A DNA stretch of 64,000 bases from Kiritimatiellia bacterium (GTDB lineage: Bacteria > Verrucomicrobiota > Kiritimatiellia > PWTM01), in assembly GCA_026417735.1 (NCBI GenBank), contig JAOACR010000023.1:124001-188000 (forward strand). The letters run 5' to 3'. The translations under genes and the position numbers were made by a program. Shown here one piece after another: positions 8,839-17,681 of this stretch. Below the pieces are notes generated by a model. It ran no database searches. It had not been told where the DNA came from and saw nothing but the letters and a program-made list of their open reading frames with translations. The stretch's first letter is position 1. Every line of letters begins with the position of its first letter.

Positions 8839-9707
8839 CGGCCCGCGGGGGGCGGACCGCGCTCGACGCGGCGCGTGAGCTGACTCGGAGGCTGGAGGCG
8901 GCGGGGCGTGCCGAGCCAGCGGCGCTTGCGGAATGGGCGGTCGCAGCGGTGCTCGGCGTCGGCCGCGCGACGTTGCGCGCGGGGCTCGCGCCGACCCCGT
9001 CGGCTGGCGCGGTCGCGCAGTTGGACCGCATCGCCGCCCGCCTGCTGGCGGGTGAACCGCTTGCCTACGCTCTCGGCTGGGCTGAATTCCTGGGTCGGCC
9101 CTTCGCGATGGACGGCCGCGCGATGATTCCACGCCCTGAAACCGAGGAGCTGGCCACACTCGTGCTGCGGGAGGCACTGCCCCCCGGAGCGGTCGCCGAC
9201 GTCTGGGACATCGGCACCGGCAGCGGCGTGCTCGCGATCACTTTCGCTCTCGAGCGGCCAACCGCGCGCATCACCGCGACCGATCTTGACCCTGCCGCAC
9301 TTGATCTCGCCCGTGCAAACGCCGCACGACATCACGTTGCCGACCGCATCCGCTGGATCGCCGCAGATCTCTTCGGTGACGCCGGTACGGAGGTGGCGGA
9401 CCTCGTGGTCTCAAACCCGCCCTATGTCGCGCGGTCGGACCTTTCGCGGCTCGCTCCCGAGGTCCGGGACCACGAACCCCGCATCGCGTTGGACGGCGGC
9501 CCGGACGGCCTCGAGGTGATCCGGCGGCTGATTCCGGCCGCATTCACCGCACTACGCCCCGGCGGGCGGCTGTATCTGGAAATCGGCGACGCGCAAGGAG
9601 CCGCCGTGCTCGAGCTCATGACCGCGACCGGCTTCACCGCAACCCGCCTGCTCCGCGATATGTCCTGCCACGGTCGCTTTGCCACCGCGCAGCGGCCCGG
9701 CCGGTGA
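8835..9707 (+). CDS. prmC: release factor glutamine N5-methyltransferase
   Basis: A 290-residue SAM-dependent methyltransferase that methylates the Gln of the GGQ motif in release factors. The N-terminal helical substrate-binding part (about 1-95) contains [21 protein letters not shown]. The Rossmann domain has [13 protein letters not shown] for SAM binding, [18 protein letters not shown], and the catalytic NPPY in [15 protein letters not shown]. The C-terminal block [19 protein letters not shown] is characteristic of PrmC rather than PrmB. It is translationally coupled to prfA through ATGA, so enzyme and substrate are made together. Confidence 0.95.
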   Translation: MTARGGRTALDAARELTRRLEAAGRAEPAALAEWAVAAVLGVGRATLRAGLAPTPSAGAVAQLDRIAARLLAGEPLAYALGWAEFLGRPFAMDGRAMIPRPETEELATLVLREALPPGAVADVWDIGTGSGVLAITFALERPTARITATDLDPAALDLARANAARHHVADRIRWIAADLFGDAGTEVADLVVSNPPYVARSDLSRLAPEVRDHEPRIALDGGPDGLEVIRRLIPAAFTALRPGGRLYLEIGDAQGAAVLELMTATGFTATRLLRDMSCHGRFATAQRPGR

Positions 9708-10266
9708 TCTCCGACATCTCTGCCGCCATCCGGTTCACCCTTCCCCGCCTCGATCAACTCTGAGGCCGTGCGTAAGCAAGATTCCGCTCGAGGCCTGGCG
9801 CGGGGACGGTACGCCGCGTCGAACCCGCGAATCACCTTCCCCACAGGGCCGCGCAAATGCCGGTTACTTAGAGAACGGAAGGTTGTGCCTACCGCTGGCG
9901 CCAACCTCACCGCAGGCTCTCAACCATCGTTGCCGGGAATACCCACCTGTGTTACCGCATCTGTCATCCGCTGCGCGCATCTGACGCGAGCGGTACCGTG
10001 TGGTGCCGTCTCACGGAGCGCGTTACACTACCCTCAACGCACACCGTTGAACGGGTTCGGCGCACTCCCAACGGTCAAACCATCGGCGGCGAGACAACTC
10101 TGATCACACGCCTGAACTCTTTCACTGGCAAGGCCTCACCATAGCGATCCTTTCCGTCGCCGATGGTAGAGGTCAGGCACCGCCGGCCGTCATCCATCGG
10201 GGCGCGAAAGGAACGCTGCAGCGGTGGCGCGCTGCCCCAGAGCGTTGGCACGTTGCGCCAGCGGTC
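9708..10266. other. 559-bp gap with several inverted repeats, possible structured RNA
   Basis: No frame here looks coding. The gap lies after prmC on the plus strand and after the last operon gene (fmdB-like) on the minus strand. It contains ACCTTCC (9834-9840) with GGAAGGT (9877-9883), an overlapping alternative GGTTG (9881-9885) with CAACC (9902-9906), and a long hairpin at 10132-10174. I looked for tmRNA, RNase P, SRP RNA and cobalamin riboswitch signatures and found none. Confidence 0.4.
10132..10174. repeat. long imperfect hairpin
   Basis: GGCCTC pairs with GAGGTC (one G-U). Inside it, ACCAT pairs with ATGGT next to a bulged A, and GCGA pairs with TCGC around a 9-nt loop, about 15 base pairs in all. 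It could be a bidirectional 3'-end or stability element for the operon that ends at 10267. No T-tract follows. Confidence 0.4.
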
Positions 10267-10509
10267 TCAGCCCAGCGGACAGGTGCCGCCGGCACATCCA
10301 CCGCTGGCACAGGGCGAGCTGGGCAGCGGACAGGCTCCGCCGGCGCAGCCGGAGGGCGACCCGGTCCGCACAGCGGCGGTGAATGTGGAGTACTGGCGCA
10401 TCAGCGCCGATGAGCCGCACTTCGGACATCGCGGCCGCGGGTCGGACTCCCGAACCAGCAGCTCCGCCTCCGCACCGCATTTGCGGCACTTGTACTCGTA
10501 GAGCGGCAT
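10267..10509 (-). CDS. FmdB-family zinc-ribbon protein with Cys-rich tail
   Basis: An 80-residue protein. The FmdB/CxxC_CxxC_SSSS zinc ribbon occupies residues 1-42: MPLYEYKCRKCG (Cys8, Cys11) and PRCPKCGS, followed by the RQYSTF strand. FmdB-like proteins are small putative regulators or metal-binding factors of uncertain function. The C-terminal 30 residues are a Gly/Pro linker with five more cysteines (GCAGGACPL, SPC, SGGCAGGTCPLG), which looks like a soft-metal-binding tail. It is the last gene of the ArsR-RND operon, 5 bp after the thioredoxin gene. A role in metal handling is inferred from that context. Confidence 0.85.
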   Translation of the reverse strand: MPLYEYKCRKCGAEAELLVRESDPRPRCPKCGSSALMRQYSTFTAAVRTGSPSGCAGGACPLPSSPCASGGCAGGTCPLG

Positions 10510-10514
10510 CGGCC

Positions 10515-10829
10515 TCAGGCGCTCGTGATCACCTGCTGCAGTTTCGCCTCACTCTGCACGCCAATCAGCTGCTGCACGACCCTGCCGTCCTTGAACAGAA
10601 TCAGCGTGGGAATGCTCCGCACGTTGAAGCGAACCGCAAGATCTGGCTGCTCATCTACGTTTACCTTGGCGATCTTCGCGGGCGCAACGGCGGGAGCCAG
10701 CCGCTCGAGAATCGGCGTCTGCATGCGGCAGGGGCCGCACCAGGGCGCCCAGAAGTCGACCAGCGTCACGCCCGTCGCGATGGTGTTGTCAAAGTTCTCC
10801 GTTGTCAGCTCCAACAGTCCTGCGCTCAT
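10515..10829 (-). CDS. trxA: thioredoxin
   Basis: A 104-residue cytoplasmic disulfide reductase of normal length. The active site WCGPC sits in VDFWAPWCGPCRMQTPILERL. The cis-Pro is in VRSIPTLILFKDG, and the C-terminal helix follows GVQSEAKLQQVI. The start at 10829 (MSAGLLELT) is preferred because a purine-rich GAGAGGAAAGGA precedes it; an earlier in-frame ATG would add an atypical extension. It lies inside the metal-efflux operon, 55 bp after the DUF2892 gene and 5 bp before the FmdB-like gene. It may keep ArsR, the Cys-rich FmdB tail or metal-stressed thiols reduced. That role is inference; the fold assignment is firm. Confidence 0.92.
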   Translation of the reverse strand: MSAGLLELTTENFDNTIATGVTLVDFWAPWCGPCRMQTPILERLAPAVAPAKIAKVNVDEQPDLAVRFNVRSIPTLILFKDGRVVQQLIGVQSEAKLQQVITSA

Positions 10830-10884
10830 GTTCGATGTCCTTTCCTCTCCATGTTCCACAAAAGAACCGGCTCGGCCAAGCCGT

Positions 10885-11088
10885 TCAACCTTGACGCTCC
10901 GTTCGGAACCTGCCCGTGCGCCGCAGCAGCGTTTCGGCGGGGCAAAATCCGGTGAATGCCGATTGCACGAGGTTCACGGCGACGAACACCACCACCAACA
11001 GCCACGCCTCATGAACAAGGCGGCTCAACACGACACCGGCCAGCACGAGCGTCCCCGCCAGCACCCGAATGGCCCGCTCCACCGTCAT
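10885..11088 (-). CDS. DUF2892 (YgaP-type) two-helix membrane protein
   Basis: A 67-residue inner-membrane protein. Two hydrophobic helices (AIRVLAGTLVLAGVVLS and LLVVVFVAVNLVQSAFTG) are followed by the family signature FTGFCPAETLLRR. DUF2892 domains often form the membrane anchor of rhodanese proteins or stand alone next to thiol and sulfur or metal-handling genes. The conserved Cys in GFCP faces the membrane edge and may react with thiols. The ATG overlaps the DUF302 stop as ATGA, so expression is coupled. Function within the operon is not known. Confidence 0.85.
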   Translation of the reverse strand: MTVERAIRVLAGTLVLAGVVLSRLVHEAWLLVVVFVAVNLVQSAFTGFCPAETLLRRTGRFRTERQG

Positions 11089-11564
11089 CGCCGCACCTCC
11101 GTCTCGGATGCCGCCCGAACAAACGCCGCCTGCTCGCGCGCGACCGGGCCGCCCATCACCCGCGCGATGGTTCCGCCCCAAAGGCGTCCAATCAGCGCGG
11201 CGTTCATCGTACCGATTTTCACACCGCTGGCGGTCTCATACACCGCGATTGAACACGGCATCAGCGTGGCGACGACGCGCGCCCGCTCGTCGCGCAGCAC
11301 TGCGGCGGCGTGGTCGGCCCGGCAGAGCTTGATCACCCGGACCGGCCGTCCCGGATCGCCCCCGTGCCGACGGATCGTTTCATCCATTGGCAGCACCGAG
11401 GAAACGACCCACCCGGCCCGGACGGCCGCATTGGTGATCGCCGCAACGGTCTCCTCCAAACCCAGCGGGCTTTCGGTCTCCCGCAGCATGAGGCGAGGGG
11501 TCAGTGTCCCCGCGACGGCGAGAACCGCCAACGCCCCCGTCAGAAATCCGCTCCACCATCTCAT
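11085..11564 (-). CDS. membrane-anchored DUF302 domain protein
   Basis: A 159-residue protein. A single N-terminal helix (FLTGALAVLAVAGTL, about 7-21) anchors or exports it. The DUF302 (TT1751-like) domain spans about residues 38-150. It includes GLEETVAAITNAAVRAGWVV, the middle VIKLCRADHAAAVL and the late PCSIAVYETASGVKIGTMN. DUF302 folds are small homodimeric alpha/beta proteins often found with heavy-metal or thiosulfate genes; the ligand is not established. The single Cys in KLCRAD and the MPC pair are candidate metal or thiol sites. It is the seventh gene of the operon and overlaps the DUF2892 start. Confidence 0.85.
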   Translation of the reverse strand: MRWWSGFLTGALAVLAVAGTLTPRLMLRETESPLGLEETVAAITNAAVRAGWVVSSVLPMDETIRRHGGDPGRPVRVIKLCRADHAAAVLRDERARVVATLMPCSIAVYETASGVKIGTMNAALIGRLWGGTIARVMGGPVAREQAAFVRAASETEVRR

Positions 11565-11588
11565 CGTTCCGATCCTCCAACCGGCCGG

Positions 11589-11762
11589 TCAGCGGGGCGG
11601 CGCGGCGAGCATCGCGCCCAGCAGCGCCCAGACGATCATCGCGGTCCACGGGTTTGAGGTCAGCGGGCAGCCACCGGTGCGGCACCCGATGAAGCGGTAG
11701 ACCGTCCATCCCAGCGCGGCTCCCGCCGCCGCGCCCATCACGATTCGGAGCGCGCCGCTCAT
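11589..11762 (-). CDS. small membrane protein, DUF6132-like
   Basis: A 57-residue protein that starts MSGALRIVMGAAAG. The first helix (ALRIVMGAAAGAALGWTVY) leads into FIGCRTGGCPLTSNPWT, then a second helix (AMIVWALLGAMLAA). The GC-x-TG-x-CP-x-TSNP motif is typical of small DUF6132-type proteins found near thioredoxin, rhodanese and metal genes. The two conserved cysteines would lie at the membrane surface and could form a disulfide or bind metal. The ATG overlaps the PII-like stop by four bases (ATGA), and the DUF302 gene follows 24 bp later. Confidence 0.7.
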   Translation of the reverse strand: MSGALRIVMGAAAGAALGWTVYRFIGCRTGGCPLTSNPWTAMIVWALLGAMLAAPPR

Positions 11763-12052
11763 CCGAGCATCTCCTCCACGGGCAGCACGAACGCGCGGAC
11801 CCCCTCGCCGGGATAGAGCGTTGCCCGGAACGCCTCGACCGCTGCCCGTAGCTCAACCAGCTTCGGGTCCTCGACGACCGTAAAGATCATCACCGAGCGA
11901 CCGGGGAACAGCGGCGTGCCGAGCCGCCGGCCGGTGGTGCCCTCGCCGATCACACCGCGGAACTCGGAATACGCGTGGACCTCGTGGCTGGCGATGAGCC
12001 GCCGCAGGTCGTCCTCACGGCCCTCCGGACCAATCAGCACCAGCATTTTCAT
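11759..12052 (-). CDS. PII-like signalling protein (PII-NG type)
   Basis: A 97-residue ferredoxin-like protein. It starts MKMLVLIGPEGREDDLRRLI, then AYSEFRGVIGEGTTGRRLG in the T-loop position. VMIFTVVEDPKLVELRAAVEA and EGVRAFVLPVEEMLG complete the beta-alpha-beta repeats of the PII/CutA superfamily. The canonical uridylylated Tyr T-loop and the GlnB signature are absent. A divergent PII group (PII-NG) has been described next to CzcA/CusA efflux genes, and this locus has that arrangement. The ATG overlaps the RND stop (ATGA). A trimeric cytoplasmic sensor of metal or nucleotide that tunes the pump is the inferred role. Confidence 0.72.
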   Translation of the reverse strand: MKMLVLIGPEGREDDLRRLIASHEVHAYSEFRGVIGEGTTGRRLGTPLFPGRSVMIFTVVEDPKLVELRAAVEAFRATLYPGEGVRAFVLPVEEMLG

Positions 12053-15000
12053 TGGGGCACCTCCCCGCGGTTCCCGCCGACGTCTCCGCCGCGGACCAGC
12101 GCGTACGCCACCGGGATCACCACCAGCGTGAACAGCGTGGACACCAACAGCCCGAACATCAGTGCCCACGCCAGACCGCTAAAAATCGGATCAAACGTGA
12201 TCGGCCAGGCACCGAGCAGCGTGGTGCCGGCGGTCAGTGCGATCGGGCGCATGCGTACCACACCGGAATCCAGGATCGCGTCGCGCAGCGTCGCGCCGCG
12301 CGCGACCGCACCCCGAATGAAGTCAATCAGCAGCACGCCGTTCCGGATCACGATGCCGCCGAGCGCGATCATGCCGATCATCGCGGTCGCAGTGAAAAAC
12401 ACCGGGGTGTCGAAGCCGCCGACCGGCCGGGCGACGATCGCATTCAGCAGCGTGAAGCCCGGCATGATCCCGATCAGCGTCATTGGAATTGCGAGCATCA
12501 CGACCACCGGCATCGAGTAGGAGCGCGTCTCGTAGACCAGCAGCACGTAGATCGCCAGCAGCGCCGCCCCGAATGCGAGGCCGAGATCGCGGAACACGTC
12601 GAGCGTGATTTTCCATTCGCCCTCGCCGCGCCAGTTCACCTGGATGCCGCCGGGCAACGGGTTTCGTTCGAAATGGCGCTGCAGCGCGAGCACCGCGTAG
12701 GCGGGACCGCGGCCGGCGACCTCGGCGGTGACGTACACGACCCGCTCCTGGTTCTTGTGGAAGATGGCCGGCGGCGCGACCGTTTCGCGAAACCGTCCCA
12801 GCTCGCCGATTTGCACGATCTGCCCCATGCCGCCCTTCACCGGTACCGACGCCAGCCGCGCCGGATCGCTGCGCAGTTCGCGCGGCAACCGCAGCACGAT
12901 CGGCCACTCGTTCTGCTCGGCCGGCTCGTGCAGCACGCCCGCCGGCGCCCCGTGCAGCGCCATCGCGAGCGTCTGCGCGATCGCTTCGGTCGACACACCG
13001 TTCAGCGCCGCCTTGTCGCGATCCACTTCGAACACCAGCTGCGGACGGGCCGCCTCGGTGGTATCATCCACGTCCACGACGCCGGGTTCCTGTTCCATCC
13101 GCTGGCGGACAATTCGCGCGGCCGCGATCAAGTCCTCATAGCGATGCTCCGGGCCTCCGTACACCTCGGCGACGAGCGTCGCGAGCACCGGCGGACCTGG
13201 CGGCAGTTCGATCAGTTGCAACGTCGCCCCGGTCCGCCGTGCGATCTCCGCCAGCGCGGGCCGCAACCGCAGCGCAATGGAATGGCTGTCCGCGGCGCGC
13301 TTCGTGCGATGCAGCAGGTTGATGCGGACGTCCGCCAAATGCGGAGCGCGGCGCAGGTAGTAGTGGCGGACGAGGCCGTTGAAGTCCATCGGCGAGGCGT
13401 CCCCGACGATGGTCGTGAAGTCGCGCACCTCGGGGACGGTGCGCAACAGCTGTTCCACCTCGCGCACGACCGCATCGGTCGCCTCCAGCGTCGATCCCTC
13501 GGGCAGGTCCACCACCACCTGCAGCTCGTTCTTGTTGTCGAACGGCAGCATCTTCAGCGGGACGACCTCCAGCGCCAGCCAGACCGATCCGGCAAACAGC
13601 AGCGCGACGAGGCTCAGCAGCGCCCACGCGCGGCGACGCGAGTCCACAAACGGCGCAAGCAACCGGCTGTAGAACCGCCAGGTGAGCCCCGCCCGGTTGA
13701 CCGCCTCCGACCCCGGCGACGCAGTGGTGTGACCGGCGAGAAGCATCTTCGAAATCCACGGGGTCACGGTCGCCGCAACCAGCAGCGAGGCGAGCATCGT
13801 CAGCGGCACGTTCAGCGCCATCGGCCGCATGTACGGGCCCATCATGCCAGTGATGAAAAACATCGGCAGGAACGCGACGATCACCGAGAGCGTCGCGAGC
13901 GTGACCGGCGGCAGCACCTCCACAACCGCGGTCTGGATCGCGTCGTCCGGCGGCAGGCGCCGGCGCTGAAGGTGGCGGTAGATGTTGTCGACCACCACGA
14001 TGGGATTGTCCACCAGCAAACCGAGCGCGAGGATCAGCGCAAATAGCGTGACCCGGTTGATCGTGTAGCCCGCCAGCAGGTTCACCAGCAGCGTCAGCGA
14101 GTAGGTGATCGGCACGGCGAGCGCAACGATCGCGCCAACCCGCCAGTTCATTCCCAGCGCGATCAGCCCCACCACCGCAATGATCGCCTGGCCGAGCGAA
14201 CGAACCAAGTCGTTGACCTTGTCGTTCGCGGTCGCGCCATAGTCGCGCGTAATCCGGATGCCGACGTCCTCCGGAATCAGCGAGCCCCGCAGCGATTCCA
14301 GCGTGCGCTGAACGTCGCGCGAAACCCACACCGCGTTGCTACCCTTCCGCTTCGCCACCGCGATCGTCACGGCCGCGTACTCCGCGCCGACCGGGTGTGC
14401 GCCGTCGGCCGGGCCAAAGCCGATCCTCGAGTAGGAGCGGGGTTCGTCGGGTCCGTCCACCACCTCCGCAACGTCGCGCAGGTACACCGGCCGGCCCGCA
14501 TGCACGCCGACCATCAGGTTGCGGACCTCGTCCGGCGAACGCAGGAACGGGCCGACCTCCACGGGAATCTCACGGTTCGCCCGCTGCATCGAACCGGCCT
14601 GAAGATGGTGGTTGGAGACCTTCAGCGCGCCGGCGACCTCCAGCGGCGAAAGCTGATGCGCCGCGAGCCGGTCGGGGTCGAGCCGCACCTGTACCACGCG
14701 CGGCTCGCCGCCGTGCAGCGTGATCCGCGCGCTGTTGTGCACATGCTGAAGCTTCGCGGCGACCTCCTCGGCGAGACGGTACAGCTCGTGCGTGCCGTAA
14801 CGATCCGAGTAGAGCGTCGCCGCGACGATCGGCACATCGTCAATCTCAACCGGCTTCACGACCCATCCCGCAACACCAGGTGTCGTGCGGTCAATGTTCT
14901 GGAAGATCTTGTTGTAGAGCTTGATCAGGCTTTCTTCCCGGTCCTCGCCGACGTGAAAGCGGACCGTCACGACCGCCTGGCCCGGCATGGACATCGAGTA

Positions 15001-15261
15001 CACGTACTCGACTCCGTCAATCTGGTAGAGCAGACGCTCCAGCCGCGACGCGACCCGTCGCTCGATCTCTTCCGCGCTGCCCCCCGGATAGGAGATCAGC
15101 ACATCGGCGAGCGGTACGACGATCTGTGGCTCCTCCTCGCGCGGCGTCGCCATCAACGCGACGAAACCCGCCGCAAGGCTGATCACCATCAGCAGCGCCG
15201 ACAGGTGCCCCTGCAGAAAACTCCGGACCAGTCCGTCTCCCCGCTCACCATTCGCGGACAT
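12049..15261 (-). CDS. RND efflux transporter, CzcA/CusA-like inner-membrane pump
   Basis: A 1070-residue resistance-nodulation-division pump of usual length, with twelve predicted membrane helices in two halves. N-terminal cues are MVISLAAGFVALMATPREEEPQI and ADVLISYPGGSAEEIERRV, the RND entry. Helix 4 has LGLLVDNPIVVVDNIYRHL, whose acidic residues are candidates for proton relay. The second half has MIGMIALGGIVIRNGVLLIDFI. Two large periplasmic porter/docking segments separate the halves. It would drive export of metal ions or another toxic compound through the periplasm to the TolC partner using the proton gradient. The substrate cannot be read from sequence. Metal is inferred from ArsR and the PII-like neighbour. 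Confidence 0.9.
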   Translation of the reverse strand: MSANGERGDGLVRSFLQGHLSALLMVISLAAGFVALMATPREEEPQIVVPLADVLISYPGGSAEEIERRVASRLERLLYQIDGVEYVYSMSMPGQAVVTVRFHVGEDREESLIKLYNKIFQNIDRTTPGVAGWVVKPVEIDDVPIVAATLYSDRYGTHELYRLAEEVAAKLQHVHNSARITLHGGEPRVVQVRLDPDRLAAHQLSPLEVAGALKVSNHHLQAGSMQRANREIPVEVGPFLRSPDEVRNLMVGVHAGRPVYLRDVAEVVDGPDEPRSYSRIGFGPADGAHPVGAEYAAVTIAVAKRKGSNAVWVSRDVQRTLESLRGSLIPEDVGIRITRDYGATANDKVNDLVRSLGQAIIAVVGLIALGMNWRVGAIVALAVPITYSLTLLVNLLAGYTINRVTLFALILALGLLVDNPIVVVDNIYRHLQRRRLPPDDAIQTAVVEVLPPVTLATLSVIVAFLPMFFITGMMGPYMRPMALNVPLTMLASLLVAATVTPWISKMLLAGHTTASPGSEAVNRAGLTWRFYSRLLAPFVDSRRRAWALLSLVALLFAGSVWLALEVVPLKMLPFDNKNELQVVVDLPEGSTLEATDAVVREVEQLLRTVPEVRDFTTIVGDASPMDFNGLVRHYYLRRAPHLADVRINLLHRTKRAADSHSIALRLRPALAEIARRTGATLQLIELPPGPPVLATLVAEVYGGPEHRYEDLIAAARIVRQRMEQEPGVVDVDDTTEAARPQLVFEVDRDKAALNGVSTEAIAQTLAMALHGAPAGVLHEPAEQNEWPIVLRLPRELRSDPARLASVPVKGGMGQIVQIGELGRFRETVAPPAIFHKNQERVVYVTAEVAGRGPAYAVLALQRHFERNPLPGGIQVNWRGEGEWKITLDVFRDLGLAFGAALLAIYVLLVYETRSYSMPVVVMLAIPMTLIGIMPGFTLLNAIVARPVGGFDTPVFFTATAMIGMIALGGIVIRNGVLLIDFIRGAVARGATLRDAILDSGVVRMRPIALTAGTTLLGAWPITFDPIFSGLAWALMFGLLVSTLFTLVVIPVAYALVRGGDVGGNRGEVPQ

Positions 15262-15264
15262 CGC

Positions 15265-16308
15265 TCAGCCCTCCGCGCGCAGCAGCACCACCACGTCGCC
15301 ATCGTCGAGGCCCGAAAGCACCTCGATCTGGCCGTCCCGCCCCACGCCCGTTCGCACCAGCCGGCGCACCATCCGGTCACCCCGGACCACCCGGACGTAT
15401 TCCAGTTGGCCCACCCGTTCCACCGCCCCCGCCGGCACCCGGATGCGCTCCAACGGCTCGGTCGGCACGATCAGCCGCGCAAACGCGCCGGGCTTGAGCC
15501 CCTCCGACTCCGCCAGCCGCACCTTCACGCGCTGCGTGCGCGTCGCCGGATCCACCTCCGACACGATTTCCGACACCGTCCCGCGCCGACAGACCGCGGG
15601 CTGGGCGAACTCCACCTCCACCTCCTGGCCAACACTCAGCCGCTCCACCAGCCGCATCGGCACCGCCGCTTCCACCCGCATCCGGCGGGGGTCATACACC
15701 GCCAGCAGCGGCATGCCCGGCGACGCGAGGTCTCCGGGCTCCACACGCCGGTCGGTGACCACACCGTCCATCGGCGAGATGATGCGGGTGTAGGACAGCA
15801 TCACCTTCGCCCGTTCGAGCTGCGCACGGGCTGCCTCGCGCGCGGTTTCCGCAGCCAGCAGCTGTTGCTCCGTCGCCGCGTTGGAGTCGAACAGGCCCTT
15901 CGTGCGCCGATATTCCGCCTCGGCCTGGCGCAGCTGCGCCTCCGCGGCGGCGACCTGCTCGGCGATCTCCCGGTCATCAAGCCGGATCAGCTCCTGCCCT
16001 TCGCGCACCACCGCGCCCGCCCCTACCAGCACCTCCCGCACGTGCGCTGGGACTTTCGCGCTCAGCGTCGCCTTCGACTCGGATTCCACTGTCGCCGGCA
16101 CCTCCACCCAGCCGGGCGCACGCACGCGGGCGACGCGCAGCGTCACCGCTCCCGGGGGCAACGGATCGCCCAGCGGGGCCGGCGCCACACCCGGCGCCAC
16201 GTTCTGCCCACAGCCACCGGCCGACCACACCACCAGCGCGACGAGTCCCGCCGCTCCCAGCAGCGGCTTCCGAGCCGCCGCCAACTTCGAGATCCACCGT
16301 GTGTTCAT
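15265..16308 (-). CDS. RND periplasmic adaptor lipoprotein (HlyD/MFP family)
   Basis: A 347-residue membrane-fusion protein that bridges the RND pump and the outer-membrane channel. The start at 16308 follows GGGAGG and gives a lipoprotein signal with lipobox Cys at about residue 33 (VVWSAGGC). Family features in order are VEVPATVESESKATLSAKVP, a coiled-coil hairpin rich in Ala/Glu (EIAEQVAAAEAQLRQAEAEY) and the lipoyl half RIISPMDGVVTDRRVEPGDL. The beta-barrel and membrane-proximal strands run to the C-terminus. It lies 3 bp upstream of the pump gene and 38 bp downstream of the tolC-like gene. Confidence 0.9.
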   Translation of the reverse strand: MNTRWISKLAAARKPLLGAAGLVALVVWSAGGCGQNVAPGVAPAPLGDPLPPGAVTLRVARVRAPGWVEVPATVESESKATLSAKVPAHVREVLVGAGAVVREGQELIRLDDREIAEQVAAAEAQLRQAEAEYRRTKGLFDSNAATEQQLLAAETAREAARAQLERAKVMLSYTRIISPMDGVVTDRRVEPGDLASPGMPLLAVYDPRRMRVEAAVPMRLVERLSVGQEVEVEFAQPAVCRRGTVSEIVSEVDPATRTQRVKVRLAESEGLKPGAFARLIVPTEPLERIRVPAGAVERVGQLEYVRVVRGDRMVRRLVRTGVGRDGQIEVLSGLDDGDVVVLLRAEG

Positions 16309-16346
16309 CGCCAACCTCCCTTGCATGCCGCCACCGTCGATATTCC

Positions 16347-17681
16347 TCACCGCGCGCCGCCCCGTGCCGCAAACGCGGCCGCCAGCCGTCCCTGCGCCCG
16401 CTCCACGTTCGCGAGCGCGATCCGGTGGTCGTACAGCGCGGCGACGTGACGGCTGCGAATCGACGCCTGCGCCACTTCCGCGTTCAACAGCTCCGCGAGG
16501 TCCGCGGCGCCCTGCTCGTACCGCGCGCGCGCAATGCGCAGCGCTTCGTCCGCCGCGGACGCCGCCCGTGTGACCACCTTCAGCCGCTCCGCCGCCTCGC
16601 GGGCACGGATCACCGCCTGCCGCAGCTCGAAGCGCAGCTGGTCCATCGTCCGTCGCGCTTCCGCGTCCGCCGCGCGCACCTCCGCAGCGGCTTCCTCCAC
16701 CGCGCCGCGCCGACGAAAACCGTCAAACAGGTCGAGCTCCGCAACAACCCCCGCCAGGTAACTGCGTTCGAAGCCGTCGACGTCCTCCGCGTCCCAGTCG
16801 CTCGACGCGAATGCGCTGAGCGTTGGACGGAACTCCGCGCGCGCGCGTCGCGCAGCGGCGCGACGCGCGTCTGCTGCCGCGGCGACCGCACGCGCGGCGG
16901 GATGGTCCTCCAGCGGCAGGTCGTCCCGCAGTTCACCCTCGGGCTCTACCGTCACCTCGCCGCGCTCCGGAAGCCGCTCGGGCGAGGCCAGATCGCGCCC
17001 GATCGCGGTATTCAGTGCGGCGATCGCCAGGCTGACGGCGTTGCGCGCGCGCACCAAGTCCTCCCGCGCCTCGCTCAGCCGCACCTCGATCGACAGCACG
17101 TCACCACGGATCGCCGCGCCGCGGGCCTCGCGTTCCCGCGCAATCCGCAGGCTCTCCTCCAGCGACGCGACCTGCGCGGTCTGCACCCGCTCGAACTCGC
17201 GCGCCTGCAGCGCGCCGTACCAGGCGCGCGTCACCTCGTAGGCGAGCTGGTTCCGCACCGCCTCTGCGGCCGCCTCTCGCGCACGCGCCATTGCGGCGGC
17301 CGCCTCGACGCCTGCCGCGCGCCGTCCGAAGTCCAGCAGTCGCCACTTCAGCCCGATCGAGAGCCGCGTGTTGCCGGTGTCGTCCGGATCGTTCGGATCG
17401 AACGCGGGATCGCGCATATCGAGCGCACGCTGGTTGAGCGCCATCATGAACGCCTGCGGCGGATTGTCGGTGCGAGCATGCTGAGCGGACACGCCCACCA
17501 TCGGCCACCCGGCGGACCGCGCCTGTCGCAGCGCCGCCCGCGCGGCGATCACCCGCTCCTCCGCCGCCGCCGCGTCTGGATTGTGCTCCAGCGCGGCCCG
17601 GATGCACTCTTCCAGCGTCAGCGCACCAGCCGGCATCGCCGCCGCCATCGCGACTGAGATCCAACACGCCGCCACTGTCAT
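16347..17681 (-). CDS. TolC-like outer-membrane efflux protein
   Basis: A 444-residue outer-membrane factor. The signal peptide (MTVAACWISVAMAAAMPAGA) is followed by LTLEECIRAALEHNPDAAAAEE, the opening helix of OEP repeats. Two repeats of long Ala-rich helices with beta strands follow (LSIGLKWRLLDFGRRAAGVE and VVAELDLFDGFRRRGAVEEA, then RARYEQGAADLAELLNAEVA). This is the trimeric channel-tunnel layout. The start at 17681 follows GAAAGGAGGTG and overlaps the arsR stop (ATGA). In-frame sequence further upstream lies inside arsR and is not used. Confidence 0.9.
   Translation of the reverse strand: MTVAACWISVAMAAAMPAGALTLEECIRAALEHNPDAAAAEERVIAARAALRQARSAGWPMVGVSAQHARTDNPPQAFMMALNQRALDMRDPAFDPNDPDDTGNTRLSIGLKWRLLDFGRRAAGVEAAAAMARAREAAAEAVRNQLAYEVTRAWYGALQAREFERVQTAQVASLEESLRIAREREARGAAIRGDVLSIEVRLSEAREDLVRARNAVSLAIAALNTAIGRDLASPERLPERGEVTVEPEGELRDDLPLEDHPAARAVAAAADARRAAARRARAEFRPTLSAFASSDWDAEDVDGFERSYLAGVVAELDLFDGFRRRGAVEEAAAEVRAADAEARRTMDQLRFELRQAVIRAREAAERLKVVTRAASAADEALRIARARYEQGAADLAELLNAEVAQASIRSRHVAALYDHRIALANVERAQGRLAAAFAARGGAR

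Noticed and set aside
9768-10103. Possible small gene in the 559-bp gap
   Set aside because: No Shine-Dalgarno, no homology-like motif and compositional noise; inverted repeats cover the same bases.
12049-15261. Calling the RND pump a copper or silver exporter (CusA)
   Set aside because: Metal-binding methionines cannot be placed with confidence by eye, so the substrate is left open.
12052-16449. Very long open frames on the plus strand opposite the RND pump and adaptor genes
   Set aside because: They lack domain motifs and are rich in Arg/His/Pro, the mark of a GC-rich antisense shadow. The minus-strand genes in the same bases have clear family signatures.
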